A stretch of DNA of 64,000 nucleotides from Monosiga brevicollis MX1 (GCF_000002865.3 NW_001865039.1:2088438-2152437), one strand, 5' to 3'. Counted from the stretch's first letter, positions 22,483 to 34,613 are shown. The notes: generated by a model from the letters alone, not told the origin. Made by a program: numbers and translations.

Positions 22483-24008
22483 GGTGGGTGTGGCTGCGTT
22501 ATTCGCGAGTGAAAAGCATTCGAGATGAGGCACAGTCATTGAACGGGTCGAGTCAAAGGAAGTCCGGGCCGACGACCAGACATACGGATGGGGATGTTGT
22601 CCAACGCAACGAGGGCACGGCGAGGAACCGACACGAGGTGTCAAGAAGAAGAAGCAGAATGACTGAGACGCCACTGATGGTCACCCACCATGTGACTGAT
22701 GGTAGCAACCGAGCAATGATGAAACACGACGAAGAAAGGAATGTCAGACAACTTGTTCGGTCATGAATTTACATGTGTGTGAGGTGCAGTCGAAATTCCT
22801 ATTAACTAGTTTTTGTCAGACTCGAGAAACAGCTGTCTCTTTCTCAAACGACTTTTGAAGAGTTGGGTTTTGCCCATCTGATCATGTAAAAAAATTTCTG
22901 GGCTTGATGTCTGAGACAAGTTATGGTTGTTTTATGCATGCGAGCTGTAAGGGGTAGTTGTCTCTGACTCATCAAAGATTAAGCTGTAACTCGAGAACGC
23001 GAACGAAATGAAAATGTCAGACTTTTTTTGGCAGTCGTGGTGGCAGCGTCGTGGTGCGTCACAGGAGTACCCTATCAGTTCGGGTTTTTTGGAGGCTGCG
23101 CGCACCTCACCAACGCTCATGGTCGTGCTGCTAACTCCATTCGTCGGAATTTTGACTGCGCCTCACACATGTTAAGAATAGTTGTGAAGAACAACTGTTT
23201 TGGGTAAAGCACGCCGTCTGGGGGTATGGTCAGGTGGCCCAAGTGGTGCCCAGGGAAGTGCGGGGCAAAGTTGAGCGTTGGGAGCTCGTGTGCCGGATCC
23301 ATGGCAGACCACAACGTCCAGGGGTTATTCAAGCGCGTTGCGATTAGTACTATGCGCCGTGAGTTTGCGATCTCCGGTTGCAGTTTGGGGAACTGGTGAG
23401 CCGGCATCAAGCAGTAAACGAACGGGACCAATCAGGGGGCATGGGGCCTGGTGTCGCGAGCCAAAGGTGGCAGATGGGGAGTCGTGAAAACTTGAACACT
23501 CCGGGTGCTAGTGGCAGTGAGGAGGGGTGAGGTGGGCGCCAGACGGCGCATTCGTCTTGTCGGCAGAATGCATCAGTAAGACGTGGGGATCTAGACAGCC
23601 GGCACGGAGAACCAAAGCTGAATTCGAGGGCTGTTGGGGCGGTGCGTCCTCAGTTGATCTCGTTTTTGACGAAGCCATCTGGCCTCAGCCAGTGGGCCAC
23701 AACTGTTCGCTGTCGTGGCAAGTGATATTTGATTGAGGCAAGAGCACTGGAACGCCATCGAAGCGAGAGAGGCAGGGTCCCCTCGCTGCCGTGCGTCGTC
23801 AAGTCGACACAAGTCACTTCGTTGGTTGCTGTGAGCCCCGTCATACATTCGTCAAGGGTATTTCCCCTGAGGCGCTGAGGCAAGGAACTTTGCCTGATCG
23901 TAAAGGGTACAGTACATGGGGTAGAACTCGACACCAATGCGGCATGCGCAAGGTCCTAGAAGCAAGTGCAGAGCCGTCGTGATGGGAAATCCACTCGCAA
24001 ACTGACGT

Positions 24009-24053
<45 letters not shown>
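24009..24053. repeat. CA dinucleotide microsatellite
   Basis: About 22 uninterrupted copies of CA lie in the gene-poor region between MAM33 and the zinc-finger gene. Confidence 0.95.
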
Positions 24054-24054
<1 letters not shown>

Positions 24055-24514
24055 CGCTGAGGCCGGTCAGGCGTCGGGAAAAGCAGGCTCCAAGTCGCTG
24101 ACCGTTCTAGAAGAAGCGTTTGGGTGTCAGTCCCATCAACTGGGCTCACTAGAGCAGACGGAGACAATGGGAAGCCTTGCCTTTCAAAAAGACAAGGCCA
24201 CAAATCCGTTCTCCCACGTTGTGGTGCCTGATTCATGGTATCCGCCCACTGTTTGCGCCGATGAACATATTGTCGAGAACCTCGGCCCAAACTCGCCAAG
24301 TTTCTCCCGAGGACTGGTGCGCCTCAGACTGCTTGTTGACGAAGCAAAGGCAAGAAACGCTCACTCTCTCCAAGCGGGCAGGGGAGCGTATCCGGGTAGG
24401 TTCACTTGCGTTGTGCAGACGAGGATTTGGTGCCGAGTGGTACACTGTGTCGAGGAGTCAAGATACATGGACTCTTCAGAAAGCAGGCGCCACGGAGTGC
24501 GGATTTGACGCCCA

Positions 24515-24603
24515 CATCAAGACGCTAACATCAAGACGCTAACATCAAGACGCTAAGACGCTAACATCAAGACGCTAACATCAAGACGCAAACATCAAGA
24601 CGC
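24515..24603. repeat. 14-bp minisatellite
   Basis: The unit ACATCAAGACGCTA is repeated about six times. One copy has an extra 8-bp partial unit (AGACGCTA), and the last copies carry single-base changes. Confidence 0.93.
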
Positions 24604-25362
24604 TTCTTGGGGGCGAGTAAAAGCAAGGAATCTCAGAATTGGCATCAATGCCACGAGCACCTATCGAACTCTCTTGAATGCAAGGCTTCAAGGAAAAGCC
24701 CGCCGCCACGCAAGCGCAGGGATAGCACTCACACACGGTGTGTTTCTGAGCCGTTGAAATGATGCCCCACGTCGGATGAAACACCTTGTCGAACAAAGCT
24801 TCACATGTTGCATTGTGAGGCTCTCTGACGGGTGCAAGGTCGAACTTGACGCTCGCGCGCATTCGCATCCGAGTTGACCAGCTAGATGGTGGCCGTATTG
24901 GTTGCCGTGCGTCAAAGAGAGCTGGCCCCGATGCCTCAAAAGGTGAGGATGAGATGAATGGGTCATCATGTAGGGGTGTGGTGCTTCGGCGCATGGGCCA
25001 ATCAGGCCCGTGGCACGGGGTAGGATCAAGGCGCTGTACGCATGTGCGTCGCGCAGGGAGACGGTGGTGTGCATCCCGCCAACAGAAGAGTTGGCGGCTT
25101 TCCACGTTCACGGTTGCGCATTGTGGTGTTCTCAATCATTCAACGTGGCGCGACCTCATTGGTGGTGCTACCAGTGACTGGCATTTCCATGGTGCACCTG
25201 AAACCAAGACTGCACACAGTCCCAAGCGAGGCACAACGCAAGTACAGTCCACGAGCGAGTCAGCAAGTGCGCAGAGACAGGTGCTGGGGAACGGCACCCT
25301 CACCAATGAGCCCCTCGTTGGTGTCTTGGCTCAAGACCACGATGGTGTGACTCACCTTTGCC

Positions 25363-25366
<4 letters not shown>

Positions 25367-25411
<45 letters not shown>

Positions 25412-25590
25412 GGAGAGACAGAGAGACAGAGAGACAGAGAGACAGAGAGACAGAGAGACAGAGAGACAGAGAGACAGAGAGACAGAGAGACAGAGAGACA
25501 GAGAGACAGAGACAGAGAGACAGAGAGAAAGAAAGAGAGGGAGAGAGAGGGAGAGAGAGGGAGAGAGAGGGAGATAGAGAGATGCTGTAG
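25367..25590. repeat. GA / GACA compound microsatellite
   Basis: A pure GA tract (25367-25403) passes into about a dozen 8-bp units of GAGAGACA and then GGGAGAGA-type units. The purine/pyrimidine asymmetry is complete over about 220 bp. Confidence 0.95.
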
Positions 25591-26238
25591 ATAGAGAGAA
25601 GGAGACGAGTGGGCAAAGGGGGGAGAGGGGTAAGAGAGGATCACTGGTATGCCCTCATCTTCAAACGCAATGCCTGTGCAAACGTGGCCCCACACTTTGA
25701 GCACAAAGAGCCATCGCGTACCATATGCATGAGTGCATGGGTGTTGTGGGAAAGCATCACCGTGCGCCCGACGTGTGGAGAAAAGACCAGGGGGAGGTGG
25801 TGTAAGGGACACAAGTGGTGGAGCTCTCCAAGTCGACTGTGAAGAGCGTACGTTCCCATTCCTACTGTCCCATGGGAAAACAGTTCAAGCAATCGATCGG
25901 GAATGGGAATTGTTTGAGCTGGCCTGTGAGCGTCAGCACTTTGCTAACATGGCTGCCATCACTTGTTGACGGACCCTCATCACGTTGAAATGCCGATCTC
26001 CCATGAGGCCAGGTTTAAGTTACCCGCTTCTTGTTGGCTTCTTGCTCGTGTCCCCCGATCGGTCGAATCAGTACGGAGTTACCCTCTGATGTGCACTTTC
26101 GTCTGCCCCTGAATTTGTTTGTGTTGTTGTTGTTACATCGTTCGGCTCAGCACACCTTCCACCGTCCTTATGGGGTAGGGTTGTTTTGCAAGCCAATTGA
26201 CGACTTGCAGGTCGGGTGAGGGCTCTGGTCATCATTGG

Positions 26239-26287
26239 TCTCTGGTTAAAGGTCTGGTTAAAGGTCTGGTTAAAGGTCTGGTTAGAG
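26239..26287. repeat. 12-bp minisatellite
   Basis: GGTCTGGTTAAA is repeated about four times, the last copy changed to GGTCTGGTTAGA. Confidence 0.9.
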
Positions 26288-26402
26288 GCGTAGACAGAGG
26301 GGAGCGAGAGAGACAAAGAGCATCAAAGAGCATCAGAAAGGAGAGAGGGAGAGAGAGGAGAAAGAGGAGAAGAGAAATGAAAGAGGAGAAGAGAAATGAG
26401 AG

Positions 26403-26436
26403 ACGGGAGACAGAGACAGAGACAGAGAGAGAGAGG

Positions 26437-26519
<83 letters not shown>

Positions 26520-26712
26520 CGGCAGAGACAGAGAGGCAGAGGCAGAGAGGCAGAGACAGAGAGGCAGAGAGAGAGAGAGAGAGAGAGAGAAAGGCAGAGA
26601 GAGAGAGAGAGAGGCACAGACAGAGAGACAGAGACAGAGGGACAGAGAGACAGAGGAGGACAGAGAGACATAGGAGAGAGACAGAGAGATAGAAAAGGAG
26701 AGAGAGAGAGAG
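26403..26712. repeat. Long GA-rich compound microsatellite
   Basis: About 310 bp of almost pure purine-strand sequence: a GA core of about 70 bp (26442-26515) flanked by GAGACA, GAGGCA and GGAGA variants. A CT tract (26740-26766) follows shortly after, forming an imperfect inverted arrangement with the GA array. Confidence 0.95.
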
Positions 26713-27717
26713 TGTGTGTTTTTCACTGCTCACCTCTCTTCTCTCTTCTCTCTCTCTCTCTCTCTCGTTTTCGGTCTGTTTTCTCTTTTGTGGCGTTTGT
26801 GGCATTTTTTTTTCTTTTATCCGTCAGTGCGCGGCTGCCGTTGCTGTTGGGTTACATGGCGGTGGCGGCGGTGGCGGGGCTGGCTGTGGTTGGCGGTTCT
26901 TTGCATACGCTTGAAAGCACGTTTTGTTCCGACAACGTCAAGTGAAAAACATCAAAAAGGACGGCATCGATCAACCAACGCCTGCCTTGGTTGTTTCCGT
27001 CGTTGCGGTGGTGGTGGTGGTGGTGCGCGTGCTCAACGCAAAGGGCTTTGGTTCCCCTCCACGAGGTTGTGGCTTCCAATTGCTCACCGACTCGACCTTC
27101 TTTATCCTTGTGCCGACATCGAATCAAACCCATGGGGCATGCACAGCATCGATACACGTGAGCCTCCATCAGCCCTTGCGGGTTCGACCCGAGTCATTGC
27201 ACTCACATTCCGATACTGATGCGACGACACTGTCGACCTTGCACCGTTGAACAGCCATTTCATTTCCAACGATCGCCTCTCTCAGTCGGCTCGCTGGATT
27301 TGACTCACTGGATTCCCCCTCCTCTCGCCGACACGTGAGCATCATCTCTTCCGGTCAGCGTGTAAAGTTCCCCAAATCAGATCCCAGTTGAAAGCTCACA
27401 ATCAGCCTGGATGAAGTCATATGAGGCCCACGGTTTGCTTTCACGGCGCAAGGGGCACCTCCCCTCTTATCCGCTCGCTATCATTCAGGGTCCACGAACA
27501 GCCTGTAGAGTGAATGAGTATCGGTTTTTGGGTCTTTCCTGTGTGCAAATCAACGTTTCTCTCGCCTTTGCGCGCTTGTGTCAAGTCAGACTCCGTATCT
27601 GCCCAAGTTGGGTTTCTCCTAGAACCAAACGTGAGGACGCCTCGGATGCAGTCAAAGCCCTCCCCGTGGCGGGACCAGAACCGCCTGCTCTCTCTTTGTT
27701 GGTCTCTGAAATGTCAG

Positions 27718-29366
27718 GCCAGAGACATCTTTAAAGCGCAAACCTCGTCGTCGTGCCCCTTCCATCGACTACTATAATGTCGAATCACCGTCCTCAAGGG
27801 TCCGAGCCCGCCCAACGCGCGCCTGTACGATCATCGGTCCGACAATCGGTCCTTTTTCCTTTGCACTCAGGCATGTCTCGCTTCTGGTCTCGTTTTCTTT
27901 GTGTGTTCTCATTTCCTTTCTTGCTTGGTACGCCACAACCAACGGTAGGCCCAGGCGATGACTAGGCGCTCGCGTCGCTTACACAAGTGTGCCTTGTGTG
28001 ATGCAAAGTTTCAGCGGCCAAGCCATCTGCAGCGGTGAGTGTGTCATGTTGCATGCACCTGGGGCAGATATGCTGACAGATCAATCGTTGCTGATGGGCA
28101 ATGGGGCGCATCAGCCGAGCAGAGCAGGGGGGGGGGGGGGGGGGGAGGATGGTCTGTCAGTTGTCCCAACAGCGTGTTTGCTGATCTCGTTGGGTGAGAT
28201 GGAAAACCATGTCAAAGTTGCAGTTTTGATACCTGATGGGAAATGATCTGGGGTTCTGGTCGTTTTTTGGGGCGATGGGAGGAATGTATGAGAGCTCTGT
28301 TCTTTGTGTGCTGGACTTGGTATCTTTGGTGTTGGGAAGAAAAATGACAGACTGAGCAGGGGCACAAGCAGGATAGGATTCTTTTCGGTGCCGTGACTCG
28401 GGGATATCTTAAGAGATGGTTTTATGTCGCACATTGTTGTGGTCTGAGGCAGCGTCCTCAGCCTGGCGAGCCCCTCCCCGCCCCTCTCTCTCAAAAACAA
28501 AAGCAAAGTCATTCTGTGGAATGAGCGTGCAACCTTGCTGATTACCAAAGGGAGCGCCTGTCGCTTAGCTGTCCAGCCTGACCTGAATAGCGGTCTTATT
28601 GAAATGTTTGCCGTCCATGGGTTCTAGGCACATTGGTGCGATTCACTCGCGCGTCACCTTTACGTGTGATGGCTGTGATGCCACATTCTTCGACGAGGCA
28701 AGGACTCGGCTCCCCTTATCATGGAGCAAAGGGCACGGCAGCTCTCCTTAGGAGCGCCAAATCTCAATCGGTTTGTGGAGGCGCGATCGCTATTCTTATT
28801 TTTCGTCTGTTGCTGCCATTTCCGTGCAGAGCCAGTGGGCAGGGCATTTGGAAGTGTGCTTGCCCCACCGCCTCGGTGTCGTCACCAACGCTGTTAGCCG
28901 CAGATACAAGGAGCAGTGTGCGTTGCGCGGGGTGCCATTTAGCAACGGTGGCGTATTGGCGTTGCAACGGAATGCTCTGGATGTGGACTGGGCTCGAGGG
29001 CAATGGTCGTGCCGCATCTGCGGCCTCGAATTTCAGAATCTGGTAGATTGTCTCACACATGAGTACGATCACATCGTGGCCAGCACCATTCCCATCCGGG
29101 CGCCGTCGGGAGACCCCGCTTTTCTTGCCGCTGCCTCGGCTCAGCCACATCCTTTCCAAGCAGCCACTGGCGCTCAGTTGGGCATGCAGCTGAGGGATAG
29201 CCTCCTCCTCGGTGGGCCGAGTGGTCACTTTCTCCCAGGTGCGCCAGGATTTGCAGGGGCAAATGACCCCATGTTCCCTTTTATGTCAGTGGGCAACCCA
29301 TCAAGTTTCTTTACGAGCACCGTTGGATACCCCACGGCGTCGCGCGCGCCCGGGCCCCCCTTCTGA
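27718..29366 (+). CDS. C2H2/C2HC zinc-finger protein (5' end uncertain)
   Basis: Three zinc fingers are assembled across introns. Exon 27955-28034 and exon 28628-28697 join to give finger 1, CALCDAKFQRPSHLQRHIGAIH (C-x2-C-x12-H-x4-H). Joining 28697 to 28830 through a GC-AG intron gives finger 2, CDGCDATFFDE+SQWAGHLEVC (C-x2-C-x12-H-x3-C). The last exon (28830-29366) holds finger 3, CRICGLEFQNLVDCLTHEYDH (C-x2-C-x12-H-x3-H), then a Gly/Pro/Phe-rich tail, stop 29364-29366. A likely upstream exon starts at 27718 and reads SLKRKPRRRAPSIDYYNVE, a basic nuclear-localisation-like stretch; its donor and the true start codon were not found. Nucleic-acid binding and nuclear location are inferred from the fingers. 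No closer family was recognised. Confidence 0.7.
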
Positions 29367-30036
29367 TCCATGCCCCTGACGTGCCAATGCACGACGAGGG
29401 GTCGCACAGAGTATACAGAAAAGCTGATCGCTCGCGCTGGGCAAGAGTGATGATACTGATTGCAGCTGGCCAGGTGCTGCCGCGCTGCCTACGTTCTAAC
29501 AGAAGGGGCGACCCTTTCCATCTCGCTCGAAGCCCCCGCCGGCACCAGCGCCTGCGCCACGGGCTGCCTCTTCCACCACAGCCTTCTCCCCGTCTTCCCC
29601 TCTCTCTTGTTCCTCCCTCACTGTCCGCTCATTGCTTCAACCATCATAGTGGTCACTCCCGCCATCATCATACCAATCATATCCCCCCCTTTTTTTTAAC
29701 CATTGTTGCAATTGCATTTCTAATGTTGCATAGCATCCGTTCGGATGCCCCCAATCTTTTTGCGGCATGGGGCGACGTCCAAGCCTTAATGTTAGCTGTT
29801 GATGATATCGATGCAAGATGACACATGACTGATTGTCTAATGTCAAGCGCCAAGCTTGAAAAGTCAGCAGTTTGACATGTTCTGCGAGTCTCGAGTGAGA
29901 CCAAGAGACCTAATCTCCAAAGAGATTCGAGGAGACAAGAGGAGACCCAGCTCAGCGCCGCGAGAATTTTTTTTTTGAGATTTTTCTCAAATCCCTCTGT
30001 GTGTGTGTGTGTGTGTACGCGCCGAGCCGAGGCGTC
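29367..30036. other. Intergenic with GT tract, no gene seen
   Basis: This is the 3' flank of the zinc-finger gene and promoter side of the PH-domain gene. It contains a pyrimidine-rich stretch (29590-29700) and a GT tract (29998-30015) that ends 21 bp before the PH-gene ATG. No coding exon is supported. Confidence 0.4.
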
Positions 30037-31698
30037 ATGGAGGAGGCAGGTCCACCAGAGGGACTGGCCCCACCCGATTTCATCGCTGGGGAGCTGGATG
30101 AGCGACAGGTCTTGTGGTCTGGGTTCCTGACCAAGCGGGGACGCTTTCGCAAGGTGAGTCGGGCTTGTGTGTGGAAATGTTTTTGGTGCGAGCTTCCAAG
30201 GCAGGGGCAGGGCACGGGTCAGGCGATGGGGGGTCAAGACAAGGGTCTTGCCCACTATGGAATGGTTGCCAAGCGCATAGAGCTGGGTGGATATGAGGCG
30301 GGCCCTCGCACTGCGCTGCTTTCCTATTCATCATCATCATTTTGAATAGAACTGGAAGCGTCGCTATTTTGAGCTCTATGATAACCATGAGCTGGCATAT
30401 TTCAAGGGGGCGGATGTCTCCAAACCGGTGCGTTTTCGATCCAGACGGTGCCCCGATCTTGAGACTGAGTGAGACATGGGCATCGAGTGCTTGGCGGAAG
30501 CCAGGTGACCATGACCATGTTCTAGCACGAGTTTTTTTTTTTTTTTTTTTTGCTCTAATTTTTGGTGGCTCGACACACCTGGCTTAAATAACATCTCGTG
30601 GGATAGGCTGGCAAGGTAGACCTGCGCAAGTGCACGGTGGTCAAGCCCGGTGGTGATTGTCCCGTCACCTTTTCCGAATTTGCCGACCCCAACTGCTGCT
30701 TTGGCATCATGACCCGCGACCGCCAGCTGTACCTATATGCGGAAACAGTCGAGGAAACCCGCAGCTGGCTGCAGAATATAGCCCGCCTCACACCCGAAAA
30801 CGTACTCGTGGCCACGCCTGGTAGCATCGCGGCTTCATGGAAGACGGCACGCCCCGTGGGCTCCATTCGAAAGTCGATGCGCCGCCCTCGGCGGCCGGAG
30901 ACTGAGCTAGACGATGGCCACTACGACATTCGAATCACGGTGTATCGCAACGGTGACCGCGACTCGGGCCGAGTCTTGTCCTTGCCCACCTCGATGGATC
31001 TTTTGCTCTCCAAGTGCGCTGTCACGTATGGCGTAGCCATTGCCCGGGTCGTGGACTTTGAGGGCCGTGAGGTCGAGCAGATGCGTGCCATCAAGGACGA
31101 CGCCGTGCTCATCGCCCTCAAGCCTGGCGATCCCCCCGTGATTGAAGATACACTCCCTCCAGCTGCCTTGCACTTTCTTCGCCAGCAATCCGACGCCAGC
31201 GGATCCGCAAGCGCCACGAGCAATCCCAATGCCAAATCCAATGAGGCAGGGCCTCGAAAGAATGCACCAAAAAACGATACCCACGGTGATAGCAGCAGCG
31301 ACAGTAGTGAGGACGAGGATGTCTCAGACGTGCTGGAACGTCTCAACACGCAAGTCTTCCGTGGGGGTGCACCGCGGCCCGGCGCTGGTGGAACCAAATC
31401 GGCCGGACCTCGCGCAGCCAAGGGCTCCGATGCCCACCCAGTTTCATCAGGCCCAGCCCTTGTGATGGAGGAGCGTCCAGCGCCAGCCCCTGACTCGGAC
31501 ACCGAGCTGACGCCCGATGCCGGATACACGGCGCCGACCATGCGACCTCCCACAAACGCTCAGCAAGACGAAGGTGATGATGACATGTACAGCAGCGATG
31601 AGGAAACGCAGGGTCCAGCTGTCAGCTACTCGGTGCCGCATCGAGCGCGTCCCGCGCCGACCGGGCCAGCCGAGTATGACGTTGTCAAGTCTGACTAG
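30037..31698 (+). CDS. PH-domain protein with DCX/KHA-like ubiquitin-fold domain
   Basis: Three exons join in phase: 30037-30153, 30350-30427 and 30607-31698. Residues about 28-140 form a PH domain. It begins VLWSGFLTKRGRFRK, continues NWKRRYFELYDNHELAYFKG, and ends with the C-terminal helix ETVEETRSWLQNIARL containing the invariant Trp. PH domains usually bind phosphoinositides or proteins at membranes. A second domain follows: IRITVYRNGDRDSGRVLSLP, LLLSKCAVTYGV, and IKDDAVLIALKPGDPPV. It resembles doublecortin (RVRVYRNGD...) and the KCTD9 N-terminal domain (VFLNGS...IRDDDVLFVCEGEPF). The rest is a low-complexity acidic/Pro-rich tail with Ser/Asp clusters and a final EYDVVKSD. PH is firm; the second domain is a by-eye comparison. 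No orthologue name is proposed. Confidence 0.82.
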
Positions 31699-32175
31699 CC
31701 AGGCTAATGTTGAAATCATGCTTCTTGTGAGCGGAGCCTGGGCAAACCCTATTTTTCATTTCCCTCCTCTGTCTGTTTTGCTCTTTGTTTTTTTTTTTTT
31801 TCTTTTTTTTTTCCGCCGCCTACCGACTCATCTTTCAATAATCAAAACCATAAACGCATGTCTCATGGACGTTGAGAAAGGAGTCATATGGTCATTGTTC
31901 ATGCCAATGACGGGGGTCGCGGCAACGCAAGCATCTCGTTTGTGTTTGCCGCGCCTGTATTATTGAGCTTGCAGCCAAGCACTGTCGGTTGCTGTGGTGT
32001 TTCAAAGGTATGCCCCATCTTGCCCCTTCCAGTGTCAATGCCATGGCTCATAAACGCGGGAAGCTCTCAACGACATGAATCGATTAACTATCTTGGGACA
32101 GGGACACAGTACCGTACGGTTAGTGCAACCGCACAAGCATACTGCGTACTGATCACGCGAGATGTCCTGATGCCG
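31699..32175. other. Convergent intergenic region, T-runs
   Basis: This is the shared 3' flank of the PH-domain gene (+) and GPAA1 (-). It contains two T-runs (31788-31812). No gene is supported. Confidence 0.4.
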
Positions 32176-34613
32176 TCACCGGTCTACGGTGCTGTGGGCA
32201 GGCGATGCAGTGCGCCTGCCTGGAAGCGGTCGCTCCCGCATGGTTGTTAGGACAACAGCAAGGAGCAGCGCCCCAAGCCCCAGACCCAGTGGCATATAGA
32301 CAAAAGAAACGGCAAAAGCCACAACCAACACTGCCAAGACCTCGACATATGAACCCTGCCAAGCTCGCAGGGCCAGTGGTAGTCCCAAAACCGGCAGGCT
32401 GACAAGCACAGCATCAGGTCGCGTCTCCTGCCAGCGCAAAGCCACTGCCACAACGGCCAGCAGACTTGCCGCCATTGCCAGCGACAGACTGGGAATCTCG
32501 GTCAGATATGGCTCTGGACCGGACCGCCAACGGGGCGAAGTTGCGGTAGACTCCTCAGGTTTGTCGTCTGGAGAGGCTGTACTCGGCTTCTGGCTCATGG
32601 CAGGGGTGGCTGGTGGAGCGTTGGCCACCTCCTTTGGTGCAGCATGGGTGCCCAAGACCCACAACAAGACAGCACCCAGCAACGCCAGGGCTGGACCGAG
32701 ATAGCGCCCGATCGACACGATGCGTTGATAGCCCGTAGGAATGTAGTAGTTGAAGGAGAGGTTAAAGCGCTGACAGTGATTGTTGAGGGTGCGCAACACC
32801 ACCTCCACAATACCACCCAACTAGCACAAAAGATCATATGTGAGGGTGCTCCTGGTGACCTGCACCCAATCACATCGGCTTTGGCGGAGCGATATGATCT
32901 GAAACGTACCCGCTCGGCGCGAACGGGGCGCTGATGAGGGGCAGCCGCTAGGGTAAGGGTCAGAGCCGGAACATTTCGGCGCAAAAATGGCGCATGCGCC
33001 GATTCAGGCACCCCCAGTGCCTGTGCCACGCATGCAACGTTGGGCCATGAGTTTTGGCAGACAGGCGATTGCCACGCGGCCCAGCTGGAAAACAACGCAT
33101 ACCATATCGCGCAGGCCCCGCCAGAAAACCTTGAGCGAGGCCATGTACCGCTTCACAGGATCAGACAGAGTGCCGCGCTTATAATCTTCCGTGACCTGAT
33201 GATAATCCATGGCCAGCAGTTAAGCACGCATCAGTCACTGGGGATGTTCACGCTCTAGTGGCTCGCGACCACTTGCTGAACGCACCTCGGTACCAATGAT
33301 GCTGTTAATGCCAACTTGGCGCATGGCGGCACGCGCGGCAAGCACCATATCATAGTTGGGCATGGAGCCTGCGTCCCCACCCAGCATGATCTTGACCAGT
33401 TGAAAATTTGCTGCATCACCCTCCACGCAGAGCACTGCTTGCAATGACCCTGCAGACCAAGCTGGAGAGCAAACACATGTACAGGCCCCGTGAGATGACC
33501 GGTTGACCGGCTGAGCCAGCACCCCACTCAAAGCTCATGACCACCTCAACCGGTCTCTACCCGCTGGCCTGCCCAGCCAAAGTCAACCACCCTCAGCTAC
33601 GCGGCGGGGCCGCTCAAATACACACCCAAATGAGTCGTGTCTTCCAGCAGTGTTCGTGCAAGGCTCTCCGTGGCTGGCCGATGGTGGGCAGCCACCAGGA
33701 CTAAAACGTCTTTGTGCAGCCATTCCGTAGCTATCGAAGCAACCGGGAAGCACAAGGTCAGCCAAAAGACACGCGTGCAGGCAGCATGCTCTTTCCCCTG
33801 TCCTTCTTCTTCTTCTTCTTCTTCTTCTTCTTCTTCTTCCTGCCTGGCATGTGCTTTGCCACCGAGCTTGTGTGGGAGACGATGGTCGAGGGAGGTGGGA
33901 CTCGCCTGCGAGATGCAGCGTCACAGCCGCAATCAAGGCCGTGGTTGTCGAGTGTGCAAGATCCACCGTGAGTAGGAGGGTTTCGGCTCCATCCCCACGG
34001 CGGCTGCGAGCCAAACCCAGCACGGCACATCGTTGTGGCGATGGTTCTGCACAATCGACCCAGTGATGTTCAAGGCCATGCTTTTGCCAGAAGGAGGCGA
34101 TCTCTTCTAGCTGCTCGTTGCTGTATGATCACCAAGGCCGTCAGCAATTCAAGGAAAAAAGCTGTGCGCAATCGCCCTGTGCTGCAGCAAAGAGGTATCT
34201 CATGGGACAAAGGCAAAAATCAGTCCAACCAACCTGGTGCGTACAGTCTGCAGGCTCGTTACCAGCTGCTCGGCGCGCTCCTCAAAAGTCCGCGAGACGG
34301 CTGTGCAGATTGTTGCCAACAACCAAAAAAAGGGAGCGGGGCGGGGGCAGCGTTGTTTGTGAGAGTGATCAGCATCAGCCAGCATGAGAATGAGCACGTG
34401 TTCTTGGGCGAGTGGGTATGGCGTACTGGCTGAGACGAGGTGGGGGCTCAGCGCGTTCTCCTGGATGTGGTCGGGCTGCGAGACCTCATCGTAAGGCAAA
34501 GCGAGCAGCGCGGCCAGCGCAACCACAACCACACAGCCAACCAACGGCCACTTGCGTGACCGCAGCAGCCGCAACACACGCCGCTGATTCTCTGGATCAC
34601 TCAGCAGACCCAT
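32176..34613 (-). CDS. GPAA1: GPI transamidase subunit GPAA1 (GAA1)
   Basis: GPAA1 is an ER multi-pass subunit of the complex that attaches GPI anchors to proteins. Exon 1 from 34613 encodes MGLLSDPENQRRVLRLL and a first helix, matching human MGLLSDPVRRRALARL. Later exons give EIASFWQKHGLEHHW, LQAVLCVEGDAANFQLVKI with GSMPNYDMVLAARAAMRQVG (human [20 protein letters not shown]), and HAPFLRRNVPALTL (human HGLFLRYRVEALTL). The last exon starts GGIVEVVLRTLNNHCQRFN and YYIPTGYQRIVSIGRYLGPA (human LYLLPGLSRFVSIGLYMPA). It then gives several hydrophobic helices, stop 32176-32178. About eight introns; inner boundaries are approximate. A (TTC)n tract at 33806-33839 is probably intronic. It starts 215 bp from, and opposite to, the first carboxylesterase. 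Confidence 0.9.

Larger units (their letters stand above)
22483..27717. other. 5.2 kb repeat-rich stretch without a supportable gene
   Basis: Both strands were read and I found no exon chain with a recognisable domain. The stretch contains a CA tract, two minisatellites and two large GA arrays, listed separately. Several open frames of 80-180 codons occur, for example near 23117-23431 (-) and 24581-25135 (-), but they show no family motif and no convincing splice pattern. The region lies between divergently oriented MAM33 (-) and the zinc-finger gene (+), so distal promoter elements, 5' UTR exons or an unrecognised non-coding RNA are possible. Confidence 0.5.

Noticed and set aside
23117-23431. 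Minus-strand 104-codon frame with protein-like composition
   Set aside because: No motif, no adjoining exon with matching phase, and no neighbour that it could belong to.
24581-25135. Minus-strand 184-codon frame with several Cys and Pro
   Set aside because: It runs into a minisatellite, has no recognisable family motif, and no start or splice context stands out. Kept only as part of the gene-poor region.
25362-26805. Several Leu-Ser or Arg-Glu repeat frames
   Set aside because: These are direct translations of GA/CT microsatellites.
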